Assembly (NCBI RefSeq): GCF_036898095.1
Contig: NC_090744.1
Span: 92,084,631-92,148,630, forward strand
Length of the DNA: 64,000 nt
Direction: 5' to 3'
Source: Palaemon carinicauda
Lineage: Eukaryota > Arthropoda > Malacostraca > Decapoda > Palaemonidae
Below, piece after piece: positions 24,538-33,472 of the stretch. Positions within the stretch are counted from its first letter, which is position 1. Every line of letters starts with the position of its first letter. The position numbers and the translations under genes are program-made. The notes below the pieces were generated by a model. That model worked only from the letters and a program-made list of their open reading frames with translations. It was not told where the DNA came from and searched no databases.

Positions 24538-24897
24538 TACGGAGAATAAATCATTGGGAGGGGAGGGGTAGTTTTTCGAGTCTTTTGTGTTTTCCATTTT
24601 GTGAATTAGTATAAATTTTACCGAGCTGTCTGTATAGAGCATTCTTGCAGACATCTGGTGTAGAGTTCAGCAGGTTTTACTGCTATGAAATCTCCTCCAT
24701 TTACTATTAAATCAATTGTTAGGCCATCTTCTCCTACTGCTTTGCATATATTCATGCATTTTAATGCTTTCTTTACTCCTCTTACAGTTACGTTTGGTAC
24801 ATGTTCAAATATTTCATTATTTCTATTGAAGTTATTTCTTATATTAGTATTGTATAGCATTGTATAGAAATCCTCGGCAATTTTATCAATCCATTTC

Positions 24898-26084
24898 TGT
24901 TACAACCTACCAGGTTGTAATGCAGGTTCTTAAATTCTCATGGATTGCAGTCGGTAAAAATACGTCAGTGATAAGGAAAGACGGAAACAAAGACCCAAGA
25001 AAACTTAACAATATTTATTATAAACAAGAACAATAACTTAAATCAACCTTGTGAGATTAAATACACTTACACATATTCAAGACAAAAAATAATGGTTCTT
25101 GGGAACTCACAAGAAAATAACCTAAAGCTACTACACTAAGCCCTAAACATGAGAAAATTCCAAGAGAGAAAACACTTAATAATAACGAGGTGGATCCAAA
25201 ATACAGCTAGCCAAAGTCAATAACCTAATAATAAAAAGGAAGAAGGAAGTAGGAGATGAAAACAACGAAAACCTTAATATTCCTACCTATCTTACAGAAC
25301 TAAACAATACAGAATTAAACAGTTACACAACATAGCAATAGAACTCGTATATATAGAATTAGACAATTAATAATATATATAACTTCACCTCAAGTGAAGT
25401 ACAGAAGGGGAGTTGAATACAGGGCCGTACTTAATCCATCAAGCCGCTATACTGAAGGGTAAAACTGTACGCCAGGCATTGAAGGGCAATCCACTTCCCT
25501 ATAAAAGAGGAACGATAATTTGTCTTACCTGGCGTCAGCCTCCCTACTTATCACCTCACGAGCCAGTTTGCTCTCACACTCGTACACAGCTGGACTGGAG
25601 GAATACGGCCAGTAAAATCAAGGTTCAGTGTCGGGAAACAGCGTCGACACAATTCCCGTACAAATCCTCCGACGGGAACAAGTAGCAGAAAACTACCGTC
25701 GCAGATGACAGAGCATCTGCTAAACACTCATCAGAAGTGCGAAGGTAATTGCCAAAGTCGTCCTCCAAGACACCATGAATGCTGAGACGGGAAATAGTGT
25801 CGGTGAGAGCTTGTCAAGGCCCGAACTGCCTTCACTGGTCGACCATGTCCACTCATCACCTTCCCAGCGTTCATCAACACTCACAGCAAAAAAAAAAACA
25901 ATCGTTAAAACGATAGTCCACTAATACACAAAGGAGGAGGAGGAGGCGCAAAAACACTATTCAACAATCGGAGAGCCACTTACATTAACACTATAGTAAA
26001 CAAACAACAAAAATACTTTAACTTAAAAAGAAAAACAAGGCTGATTTAAATAAAATAAAGAAATAATTTTACTTTAACCTAATA
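24898..26084 (-). repeat. 3' LTR of GMR1-like element 1
   Basis: 1187 bp. On the plus strand it runs from TGTTACAACC to CCTAATA. It matches 31480-32664 almost perfectly. Confidence 0.96.
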
Positions 26085-26096
26085 CCTTCCTCCCCC
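26085..26096 (-). other. polypurine tract of GMR1-like element 1
   Basis: The minus strand reads GGGGGAGGAAGG immediately before the 3' LTR. It is the expected primer for plus-strand synthesis. Confidence 0.85.
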
Positions 26097-26543
26097 AAAA
26101 CAAAAAAAAAATTATTCACATAGAATATTTTTTTTTCAAAATTAAATACTGTAAAAATGCTGAAATGAAAATTAATTAACAATGTTACGGAAATACAAAA
26201 CCTGAAAAGAAGTTATAAATATAACAATACATATGCCAAAAAGAAAAAAAAAACACATAGCTTCACGAAGAAGACTTACCAAATCAGAAAAGGGGACTCT
26301 TAAATTAAAGGCTAAACTATACCTCCAACGAGTACAAAATAATAGGAAAAAATTGATAGACCTTACTAAGGTTGAACATACAAAAACAACGCACTTAACC
26401 AAACCTACATATAAACTAAACTCTAAGATAAGGACTCACTAATACGCACACCCATACTGGCCATTAGATTTTACTATGGAAAAATAGTTTTATACAAACC
26501 CCATGAAGACACAAGAAGGGCGAGGGAGGGACAAAAGCCAAGA
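26097..26543 (-). other. non-coding spacer between pol and the polypurine tract
   Basis: About 450 bp of A-rich (plus strand) sequence inside LTR element 1. A plus-strand open frame here (26233-26442) has no recognisable motif and is probably fortuitous. Confidence 0.5.
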
Positions 26544-29500
26544 TTACATACGAGAAAGGGCATCAGGAATGCGGTTCTCCGATCCCTTAATATGTTTTAT
26601 AACCAGAGTGAATTCCTGCAACTGCAAAGCCCATCTCAAAATTCTCTGATTGGACCCTTTCATCCTTTCTATGAACACTAGAGGATTGTGGTCAGTCCAA
26701 ATCTCTATCGGGAAGGAGAAATTGGTCACATAGGGTTTAAAATGTAACAAAGTACGAACCAAGGCCAAGGCCTCCTTCTCGATAGTTGAATACCGCCTCT
26801 CTGCTGCCAATAGTTTACGGCTAAAGTAAGACACGGGAAGTACCTCTCCAGCCCCATTTCTCTGAAAGAGAACACCTCCAATGCCCACATCACTAGCATC
26901 CACCGCGATAATGAAAGGTTTCTGAAAATCAGGGGATATTAATATTGGGTTTGATATCAGCACCAGCTTGAGTTTAATGAAAGACTCCTCACATTGAGGA
27001 GACCACGCAAATTTCTGTCCTTTCTCCAATAACTTAGTAAGCGGCTGAGCAATGTCCGAGAAGTTTCGCACAAATCTTCTATAATAACCCGTCATTCCAA
27101 GGACTCTCCGAACTTCCCTGACATTACTCGGCCTCTTCAAATTTAAAATGGCATCGAGATTGGCTTGTTTAGGGGCTACCTGACCCAAACCAACCTCATG
27201 ACCCAAATAGCACACTTTGGCTTTACCAAATTCACACTTACCCAAGTTCACAACAAGACCGGCATCCCTCAAAGCTTCAAACACTTTTCTCAATCTTACT
27301 ATATGAGTTTGCCAATCATTGCTGTGAACAACTAAATCATCAATATAAATCTCAGTGCCTTTCAACCCACAAATGACTCTGTTCATAAGCCTCTGAAAGG
27401 TGCATGCAGCATTTTTCATCCCAAAGGGCATCACTTTACATTCGTAAAGCCCAAAGGGAGTTACAAATGTGGAAATTTCCCGGGCTCGATCAGACAGGGG
27501 CACTTGCCAATACCCTTTCAGCAAATCCAACTTGGTTATGAATTTTGCAGACCCTATCTGATCGAGACAGTCGTCAATGCGAGGCAAAGGAAAAGAGTCA
27601 TTTTTGGTACTGGCATTAACTTTACGGTAATCCACACACATTCTGTACTTTCCATCAGACTTTTTAACTAAAACTATCGGAGAGCTCCAAGGACTTATCG
27701 AAGGTTGGATGAGGTCGTGTTTCAGCATATACTTTATTTCCTCCTCGACTATGTCCCTTTTCACTGGATTTAGTCGATAAGGACTCTGCTTTACGGGAGA
27801 AGCACTGCCCACTTCCACATCATGCTGAAGCAACCTCGTCCTACCTGGCGAACTAAGAAATATTTCTGGAAAAGAACAGATTAAATTAATAATGTCCCTT
27901 TTCTGGGTAACTTCCAGATGGTCCAGCTCTCTTTTCAAAACCTCTAGATTTTGAACGTTATTAAAGAGAGCATCAGAAGATACCTGACCAACCAAGTCCT
28001 CAAAGTTATCCTCTGGAGACTCTACTTCTACAGACACAGGTTCACACACTATAGCTAAAGGATCCCTACCACCTGAAATATAAGATTTTAATCTATTAAT
28101 ATGAAAGACCCGGCACTTTCGTTTGGTCCCGGGGGCTTCAATTTCATAATTCACTTCAGACAATTTTCTCAAAACCTTCCAGGGCCCCTTATACCTTGGC
28201 TCAAGGAAATTGTCTGAGTCTGTACTCAACACCAATACCAATTCCCCAGGCTCAAACGATCGCACCTTGGTTTTCTTATCAAAATTTGATTTCATGATTA
28301 CTTGGGAGGAAGCCAAATTTTCTCTTGCAAATTTCCACGCAATGGCTAACTTTTTCCGTAAATTCTCTACAAATTTCATCACATTAAGTTCCTTTTTCTG
28401 CCCAGATGATAACAATTCATGAAAAATTTCCAACGGACCACGTACTTTGTGCCCATAGATCAGCTCAAAGGGAGCTACACCTGTAGATGCATTTGGATGG
28501 TTCCTTATGGCAAAGAGAGCAAAGGGAAGTCCCTTCTCCCAATCCTCTCCTTGTTCATAGCAGTATTTTTTTAAAACTGATTTAAGTGTCTGGTGGAATC
28601 TTTCCACCACACCCTGACTCTCGGGATGGTAAGGTACGCTGGTAGTGCACTGAATGGCCAGTTCAGCACACTTACCCCTAAATACCTTACTCGTAAAATT
28701 TGTCCCACAGTCGGTCTGAATTTTACGAGGAAGTCCGTATCGGGAGAAAAATTCAACAAGCTTCTCAAATACTGCATTGGAAGTTATCTTTTTCATTGGG
28801 AATGCTTCAGGAAATCTAGAAGCTCGGTCCATGATGGTCAGGAGATGAGTAAACCCAGTCTTTGTTCTGGGCAAAGGCCCCACCACATCTATAACCAATT
28901 CCACAAAAGGTTCCCCAATTGCAGGAATGGGATTTAGAGGTGCTTTAGGGATCACTTGATTGGGCTTTCCCATCACCTGACAAACCTCGCAATTACTAAC
29001 AAATTGTTTTACTGATGATTTCAATCCTGGCCACCAAAAACATTTTGCTAATCTTTTGAATGTCTTAAATACTCCAAAGTGACCAGAAAAAGAATCATCA
29101 TGTGACAACTTCAAAACAGACTCCCTAAATTGTGAGGGAACCACAATTTGTTCCACTCGAGAAGTTTTGTTCAGATCATGTGTAGATGGACGACTAATTC
29201 GATATAACAAACCTTTCATTACACAAAACCTCGGTTTAGTTAAATCGGCTGTGTCACCCAACTCAAAATCAAACTCTTGTTTCTGAGCCTCAATAAACGT
29301 TAAACGGTCCCAATCAAGTTGCAAGATATTACTAGTACTACTAGGACTACCTACTGGCCCGGGCCTTTCTAACTCTACTTCTAAACTACTTAAATCTAAG
29401 TCATCATCATTTATCAAATCAGCTGCCTTAGCGGAGGCCCGAGTCACCACCGTCACAGGACAAGCATTCACAGTCACAATAGGGAATAATTCCAGACCCC

Positions 29501-29738
29501 TATGGTCTACCATGTCATTTCCTAAAATACCATCTATATTTGGAATAGGGAGTTTCTCCACCACAGCCAACTCTGTTACCTCATTATACCCAGGGAATGA
29601 TAATTCAACTTCCACCAATGGAGCTGAAACCACAGTATTCGGGAAACCTCCCAGAATCACGTAATTCCCTGAATATTCAACTAAACCATTTAAAGATTCC
29701 CTTAATACTAAAGAACGAGCTGACCCTGTGTCTCGCAA
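26544..29738 (-). CDS. pol: GMR1-like pol polyprotein: protease, integrase, RT, RNase H
   Basis: An open frame of 1064 codons. Domains in order: aspartic protease (RDTGSARSLVLRES at residues 2-15; ILGNDMV near 91-97); integrase HHCC zinc domain (about 215-255, GHFGVF ... CEVCQ); integrase core with DVVGPL, TDCGTNF and the Glu in VVERFHQTLK (about 285-400); RT (about 680-830, KFITKLDLLKGYWQVPL, MPFGMKNA, catalytic YIDDLVVHS); RNase H (about 925-1064, AVDASDVGIGGVLF, WTDHNPLVF, ending PDALSRM). Integrase upstream of RT is unlike standard Ty3/Gypsy and matches the GMR1-type order described from fish and crustaceans. All catalytic residues I can identify are intact. The first codon is not a true start: the frame continues upstream to a TGA at 29805. 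Confidence 0.95.
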   Translation of the reverse strand: MRDTGSARSLVLRESLNGLVEYSGNYVILGGFPNTVVSAPLVEVELSFPGYNEVTELAVVEKLPIPNIDGILGNDMVDHRGLELFPIVTVNACPVTVVTRASAKAADLINDDDLDLSSLEVELERPGPVGSPSSTSNILQLDWDRLTFIEAQKQEFDFELGDTADLTKPRFCVMKGLLYRISRPSTHDLNKTSRVEQIVVPSQFRESVLKLSHDDSFSGHFGVFKTFKRLAKCFWWPGLKSSVKQFVSNCEVCQVMGKPNQVIPKAPLNPIPAIGEPFVELVIDVVGPLPRTKTGFTHLLTIMDRASRFPEAFPMKKITSNAVFEKLVEFFSRYGLPRKIQTDCGTNFTSKVFRGKCAELAIQCTTSVPYHPESQGVVERFHQTLKSVLKKYCYEQGEDWEKGLPFALFAIRNHPNASTGVAPFELIYGHKVRGPLEIFHELLSSGQKKELNVMKFVENLRKKLAIAWKFARENLASSQVIMKSNFDKKTKVRSFEPGELVLVLSTDSDNFLEPRYKGPWKVLRKLSEVNYEIEAPGTKRKCRVFHINRLKSYISGGRDPLAIVCEPVSVEVESPEDNFEDLVGQVSSDALFNNVQNLEVLKRELDHLEVTQKRDIINLICSFPEIFLSSPGRTRLLQHDVEVGSASPVKQSPYRLNPVKRDIVEEEIKYMLKHDLIQPSISPWSSPIVLVKKSDGKYRMCVDYRKVNASTKNDSFPLPRIDDCLDQIGSAKFITKLDLLKGYWQVPLSDRAREISTFVTPFGLYECKVMPFGMKNAACTFQRLMNRVICGLKGTEIYIDDLVVHSNDWQTHIVRLRKVFEALRDAGLVVNLGKCEFGKAKVCYLGHEVGLGQVAPKQANLDAILNLKRPSNVREVRRVLGMTGYYRRFVRNFSDIAQPLTKLLEKGQKFAWSPQCEESFIKLKLVLISNPILISPDFQKPFIIAVDASDVGIGGVLFQRNGAGEVLPVSYFSRKLLAAERRYSTIEKEALALVRTLLHFKPYVTNFSFPIEIWTDHNPLVFIERMKGSNQRILRWALQLQEFTLVIKHIKGSENRIPDALSRM

Positions 29739-29804
29739 AAATTTTACCTTTAGAATTCCTGAATTCGTAACCAGTCTACCAGGCCATATATATTTATCAT
29801 AGAG

Positions 29805-30716
29805 TCATGAAGGTCTATTACCAGTTGGTTTTACATTGCTGTCATCACCACTATTTACATTGCTACCTTCCATTACCGGTGGATTCTCAACCTTGGGGGT
29901 GTTAGGAATAGTCTTATTTGTTATTACAGATATAGGATTGTCAATATTGTTATTATTTCTCTCCAGATACCTCCTCCTGGCATTACACTGAGCTTGATAA
30001 TGTCCAGGCTTATTGCACCAAAAACAGGTCCCATTACCTTTGCTCACATTACCAGACACTACCCTGTTTTTGGAGAAGAATCTAGAGGGCTCTCCATTTG
30101 AAATATTTCCCTGAGTCTTTTCATTCTTACAATAGGTTGGAACACCTGAATGCTTCACCCTGTTGTTAGCTACATTATTAGATTTATTATTACCATCATT
30201 TGGCTTGGCAGACTGGAAATCTAGACCCTGAGACCCAAAATTGCCGGACCCTGCTCGATGGGTTAAAATAAATTCATCGGCAATCTGAGTCGCTTTACTT
30301 AGATTAGCTGCTTTCACCTCTTCCAAGTATATCCTCAGTTCTTTACTACAATATTTCTTAAATTCTTCCAATAACATTAATTCCCTCAAGGAGGAGAAAG
30401 AGACTACCTGACGACTCTTCAGCCAATTATCAAATTGCTCCTCCTTGAGCCTAGCAAACTCAACATATGAAATGGAAGCATGCTTGCTAAAATTTCTAAA
30501 TTTTAGACGATAGGCCTCAGGGACAAGATCATAAGCCTTGAGGACCAACGCCTTTACTTTACCATAATCACGGGCTACGCCCTCCTCCAAAGAATTATAA
30601 ACCCTGATTGCCTTGCCCACCAGCCTACACTGAATTAAGACTGTCCACATCTCGGCGGGCCAAGACAACCTGGTAGCTACCCGTTCAAATGCCTTCCGGC
30701 ACATCTTTTTCATCAA
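29805..30716 (-). CDS. gag: Gag of GMR1-like element 1, C-terminal part
   Basis: 303 codons. It begins in the capsid-like region (KAFERVATRLSWPAEMWTVL, LVGKAIRVYNSL, FARLKEEQFDNWLKS), has a nucleocapsid CCHC knuckle (CFWCNKPGHYQAQC, about residues 227-240) and an Asn-rich tail. It is in the same frame as pol, separated from it only by the TGA at 29805-29807 and about 22 codons. It is out of frame with the N-terminal part at 31398-30685. Confidence 0.88.
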   Translation of the reverse strand: MMKKMCRKAFERVATRLSWPAEMWTVLIQCRLVGKAIRVYNSLEEGVARDYGKVKALVLKAYDLVPEAYRLKFRNFSKHASISYVEFARLKEEQFDNWLKSRQVVSFSSLRELMLLEEFKKYCSKELRIYLEEVKAANLSKATQIADEFILTHRAGSGNFGSQGLDFQSAKPNDGNNKSNNVANNRVKHSGVPTYCKNEKTQGNISNGEPSRFFSKNRVVSGNVSKGNGTCFWCNKPGHYQAQCNARRRYLERNNNNIDNPISVITNKTIPNTPKVENPPVMEGSNVNSGDDSNVKPTGNRPS

Positions 30717-31398
30717 ATACAGGGACTAACTTCAAAGCTGCCCCTATATTAAATTTATCGACATATGGACCACAAGGAGTACTTAATTTATTAGGAACAT
30801 TTTGCAATTTAGCCAACTCCAAATTTACTTTAGCCATCTCTAGTTCATGTCTCCGCACCTTCTCGTTCTCCTCAAACTCAAGTTTCACTAACTCTATCCT
30901 CTTGCAAATTAATCTATATTCATAGTCCTCTTGAGACAACACAGGCTGCACTGGAACTACATTCTCCGGGACAGATTTTTCTACAAGAAATGGGTTTGTA
31001 GACACGTTAGCTTTATCTGGCAATTTAGCATTTCCTTCAAAAATAGTTCCAGTATGAGGGGGGTCCTCAAACAAAGAAAGGCCTGGATTCACACTCACAT
31101 CATCAATCATACTATCCTCGCGCTCTGAAACACTGTCAAAATCCCTAGCTAAATTATCTCCTTCAGCCATACCCTGAGCTACCTTATTCTCTACAGCTAA
31201 CAACAACTGGGCCTTAGTGTTCGCAGCCCTAAGTGGGACACCTAACCAGCGAGCACAACTCACCAAACACTCTTTACTTAATACAGGAAGATGCCTAAGA
31301 CAATCTGCTGATCCTAAAAATTCTGCGGGATCAAAAACATATTCACCCATGATTTCAAAATTAAAGGGGGAGTAAGGCAACACACTAAACAATAACAA
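30685..31398 (-). CDS. gag: Gag of GMR1-like element 1, N-terminal part
   Basis: 237 codons. The likely true start is the internal MGEYVFDPAEFLG (residue 17), just after the 5' leader. A charged helical stretch (EYRLICKRIELVKLEFEENE, about residues 160-195) probably forms a coiled coil. The frame runs out 12 residues after LVPVFDEKDV, and the homologous text resumes in another frame (KAFERVATRLSWP). The break lies within the capsid domain, so it is more likely a 1-base mutation than a programmed shift. The overlap with the next frame is 32 nt. Confidence 0.8.
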   Translation of the reverse strand: MLLFSVLPYSPFNFEIMGEYVFDPAEFLGSADCLRHLPVLSKECLVSCARWLGVPLRAANTKAQLLLAVENKVAQGMAEGDNLARDFDSVSEREDSMIDDVSVNPGLSLFEDPPHTGTIFEGNAKLPDKANVSTNPFLVEKSVPENVVPVQPVLSQEDYEYRLICKRIELVKLEFEENEKVRRHELEMAKVNLELAKLQNVPNKLSTPCGPYVDKFNIGAALKLVPVFDEKDVPEGI

Positions 31399-31460
31399 AT
31401 ATTGGTAAATTCACTGAGCACCGATCCGCCAACCAAACCACCGAGTACACCCGAGTGCAA

Positions 31461-31477
31461 TCCTGGCAAGGTCGCCA
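31461..31477 (-). other. primer-binding site of GMR1-like element 1
   Basis: The minus strand reads TGGCGACCTTGCCAGGA, two bases after the 5' LTR. It resembles the complement of an arginine tRNA 3' end (CCA included) by memory. The same position in element 2 reads TGGCGACCGTGACAGGA. Confidence 0.75.
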
Positions 31478-31479
31478 AC

Positions 31480-32664
31480 TGTTACAACCTACCAGGTTGT
31501 AATGCAGGTTCTTAAATTCTCATGGATTGCAGTCGGTAAAAATACGTCAGTGATAAGGAAAGACGGAAACAAAGACCCAAGAAAACTTAACAATATTTAT
31601 TATAAACAAGAACAATAACTTAAATCAACCTTGTGAGATTAAATACACTTACACATATTCAAGACAAAAAATAATGGTTCTTGGGAACTCACAAGAAAAT
31701 AACCTAAAGCTACTACACTAAGCCCTAAACATGAGAAAATTCCAAGAGAGAAAACACTTAATAATAACGAGGTGGATCCAAAATACAGCTAGCCAAAGTC
31801 AATAACCTAATAATAAAAAGGAAGAAGGAAGTAGGAGATGAAAACAACGAAAACCTTAATATTCCTACCTATCTTACAAAACTAAACAATACAGAATTAA
31901 ACAGTTACACAACATAGCAATAGAACTCGTATATATAGAATTAGACAATTAATAATATATATAACTTCACCTCAAGTGAAGTACAGAAGGGGAGTTGAAT
32001 ACAGGGCCGTACTTAATCCATCAAGCCGCTATACTGAAGGGTAAAACTGTACGCCAGGCATTGAAGGGCAATCCACTTCCCTATAAAAGAGGAACGATAA
32101 TTTGTCTTACCTGGCGTCAGCCTCCCTACTTATCACCTCACGAGCCAGTTTGCTCTCACACTCGTACACAGCTGGACTGGAGGAATACGGCCAGTAAAAT
32201 CAAGGTTCAGTGTCGGGAAACAGCGTCGACACAATTCCCGTACAAATCCTCCGACGGGAACAAGTAGCAGAAAACTACCGTCGCAGATGACAGAGCATCT
32301 GCTAAACACTCATCAGAAGTGCGAAGGTAATTGCCAAAGTCGTCCTCCAAGACACCATGAATGCTGAGACGGGAAATAGTGTCGGTGAGAGCTTGTCAAG
32401 GCCCGAACTGCTTCACTGGTCGACCATGTCCACTCATCACCTTCCCAGCGTTCATCAACACTCACAGCAAAAAAAAAACAATCGTTAAAACGATAGTCCA
32501 CTAATACACAAAGGAGGAGGAGGAGGCGCAAAAACACTATTCAACAATCGGAGAGCCACTTACATTAACACTATAGTAAACAAACAACAAAAATACTTTA
32601 ACTTAAAAAGAAAAACAAGGCTGATTTAAATAAAATAAAGAAATAATTTTACTTTAACCTAATA
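31480..32664 (-). repeat. 5' LTR of GMR1-like element 1
   Basis: 1185 bp. Near-identical to 24898-26084. Its right end is followed by the TSD ATTTC. Confidence 0.96.
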
Positions 32665-32759
32665 ATTTCCATGGTGGATGATATTTCCATTTTCATACAT
32701 TAAAGCAAAAATCTGTTGGCGTCCTGTTCCAAGTCTTCTATTCATCAATTTAATTCTTC

Positions 32760-32763
<4 letters not shown>
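32665..32763 (-). pseudogene. 5' portion of the old RTE-like element (pre-RT region)
   Basis: The minus-strand translation contains LMNRRLGTGRQQIFALMYENG, the usual region just before the RT fingers, which joins to IDKIAEDFYTMLYNT on the other side of LTR element 1. The element is cut at a TA array at 32764. Its endonuclease part was not found. Confidence 0.75.
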
Positions 32764-32822
<59 letters not shown>

Positions 32823-32823
32823 C
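32764..32823. repeat. (TA)n microsatellite
   Basis: About 60 bp of TA, abutting the old RTE-like element. Confidence 0.95.
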
Positions 32824-33284
32824 TTACGAAGATGGTCGTCATGAGAGTAGATTATTTCATTAGTGTAGTTTATTTGTGTATTTAAGATATGTATACCCAG
32901 CTCGTATGGTGGGTTCCACTCATGTAGGATTAAGTAAAGTATATACGTTACATAAGAATGTCGTCATTCATTTAGTTATATTTTCATTCAGTTCAATACA
33001 TGTAAATGTAAGTTAGATTAAATAATCAAATTTCTATTTAACATAGTTTTGTTACGATGTGTTATGTAAACTTGTTTAGGTCAGCTGTATGAAACACGCG
33101 AGGTAGCACGAGGGATTATGTCATTTTCATTTTTCCACGTCGTTAGAAAAAGGAGGAAGGTTTTGATTAAGATTTTCTCTTTTTTTAATGTTACGAGAGG
33201 CGGTAGGTGGAGTTAGCTGAGAGTATTACCCTTGCCATGTGGTGATGGTACCCTGCTTCAAATATTGTCGAGTTAGTAACCTGA
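32824..33284. other. unassigned DNA left of the hAT-like element
   Basis: No gene or transposon motif recognised. The last bases, TAACCTGA (33277-33284), could be the left hAT target duplication. Confidence 0.4.
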
Positions 33285-33360
33285 CAGGGACGTGCAGAGA
33301 ACTTTTTCAGGGCAAAAATATAGAAATGAATGAGGCTTAATACATACCAGCAGCGGTCAA

Positions 33361-33409
33361 TGTGGAGGATTTATTTTTGCTTTATTTTTATTTTTGTTTT
33401 GCCAAATCC

Positions 33410-33472
<63 letters not shown>

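Larger units (their letters stand above)
22424..24897 (-). pseudogene. old RTE-like non-LTR retrotransposon, main part
   Basis: Minus-strand RT pieces are 24860-24618 (KALKCMNICKAVGEDGLTID), 24654-24172 ([19 protein letters not shown], reading through a TA array) and 24061-23654 (LFIDYEKDFVSVKTSAV, KLFTECLEEVIRNL, the catalytic block RFTDDIVVFSES and NVGLKMNKR). The C-terminal region continues leftward to a (GAT)n tail at 22424-22451 next to the conserved 3' end CAGCCGTTACTAGTCCATTGC. Copy C of the (TAA) retroposon interrupts it at 22850-23421, a TA array at 24227-24537 lies within the RT, and a GMR1-like LTR element splits off its 5' part at 24897. The RT style closely resembles arthropod RTE-family endonuclease-reverse transcriptases. 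Confidence 0.85.
24893..32669 (-). mobile_element. young GMR1-like Ty3/Gypsy LTR retrotransposon no. 1 with 5-bp TSD
   Basis: LTRs at 24898-26084 and 31480-32664 are flanked by the direct repeat ATTTC (24893-24897 and 32665-32669). Minus-strand order: 5' LTR, PBS (31461-31477), gag (31398-29805, broken), pol (29738-26544), polypurine tract (26085-26096), 3' LTR. By eye the LTRs differ by one substitution and two 1-bp indels over about 1186 bp, so insertion was recent. Pol has integrase before RT, the GMR1-type arrangement. The element sits inside the RTE-like element of 22.4-32.8 kb: RT-region codons are present on both sides. Confidence 0.95.

Noticed and set aside
25413..25685. Identical 90-codon ORFs at 25413 and 31995
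   Set aside because: They are in the two LTRs of GMR1-like element 1 and run antisense to the element. No domain was recognised.
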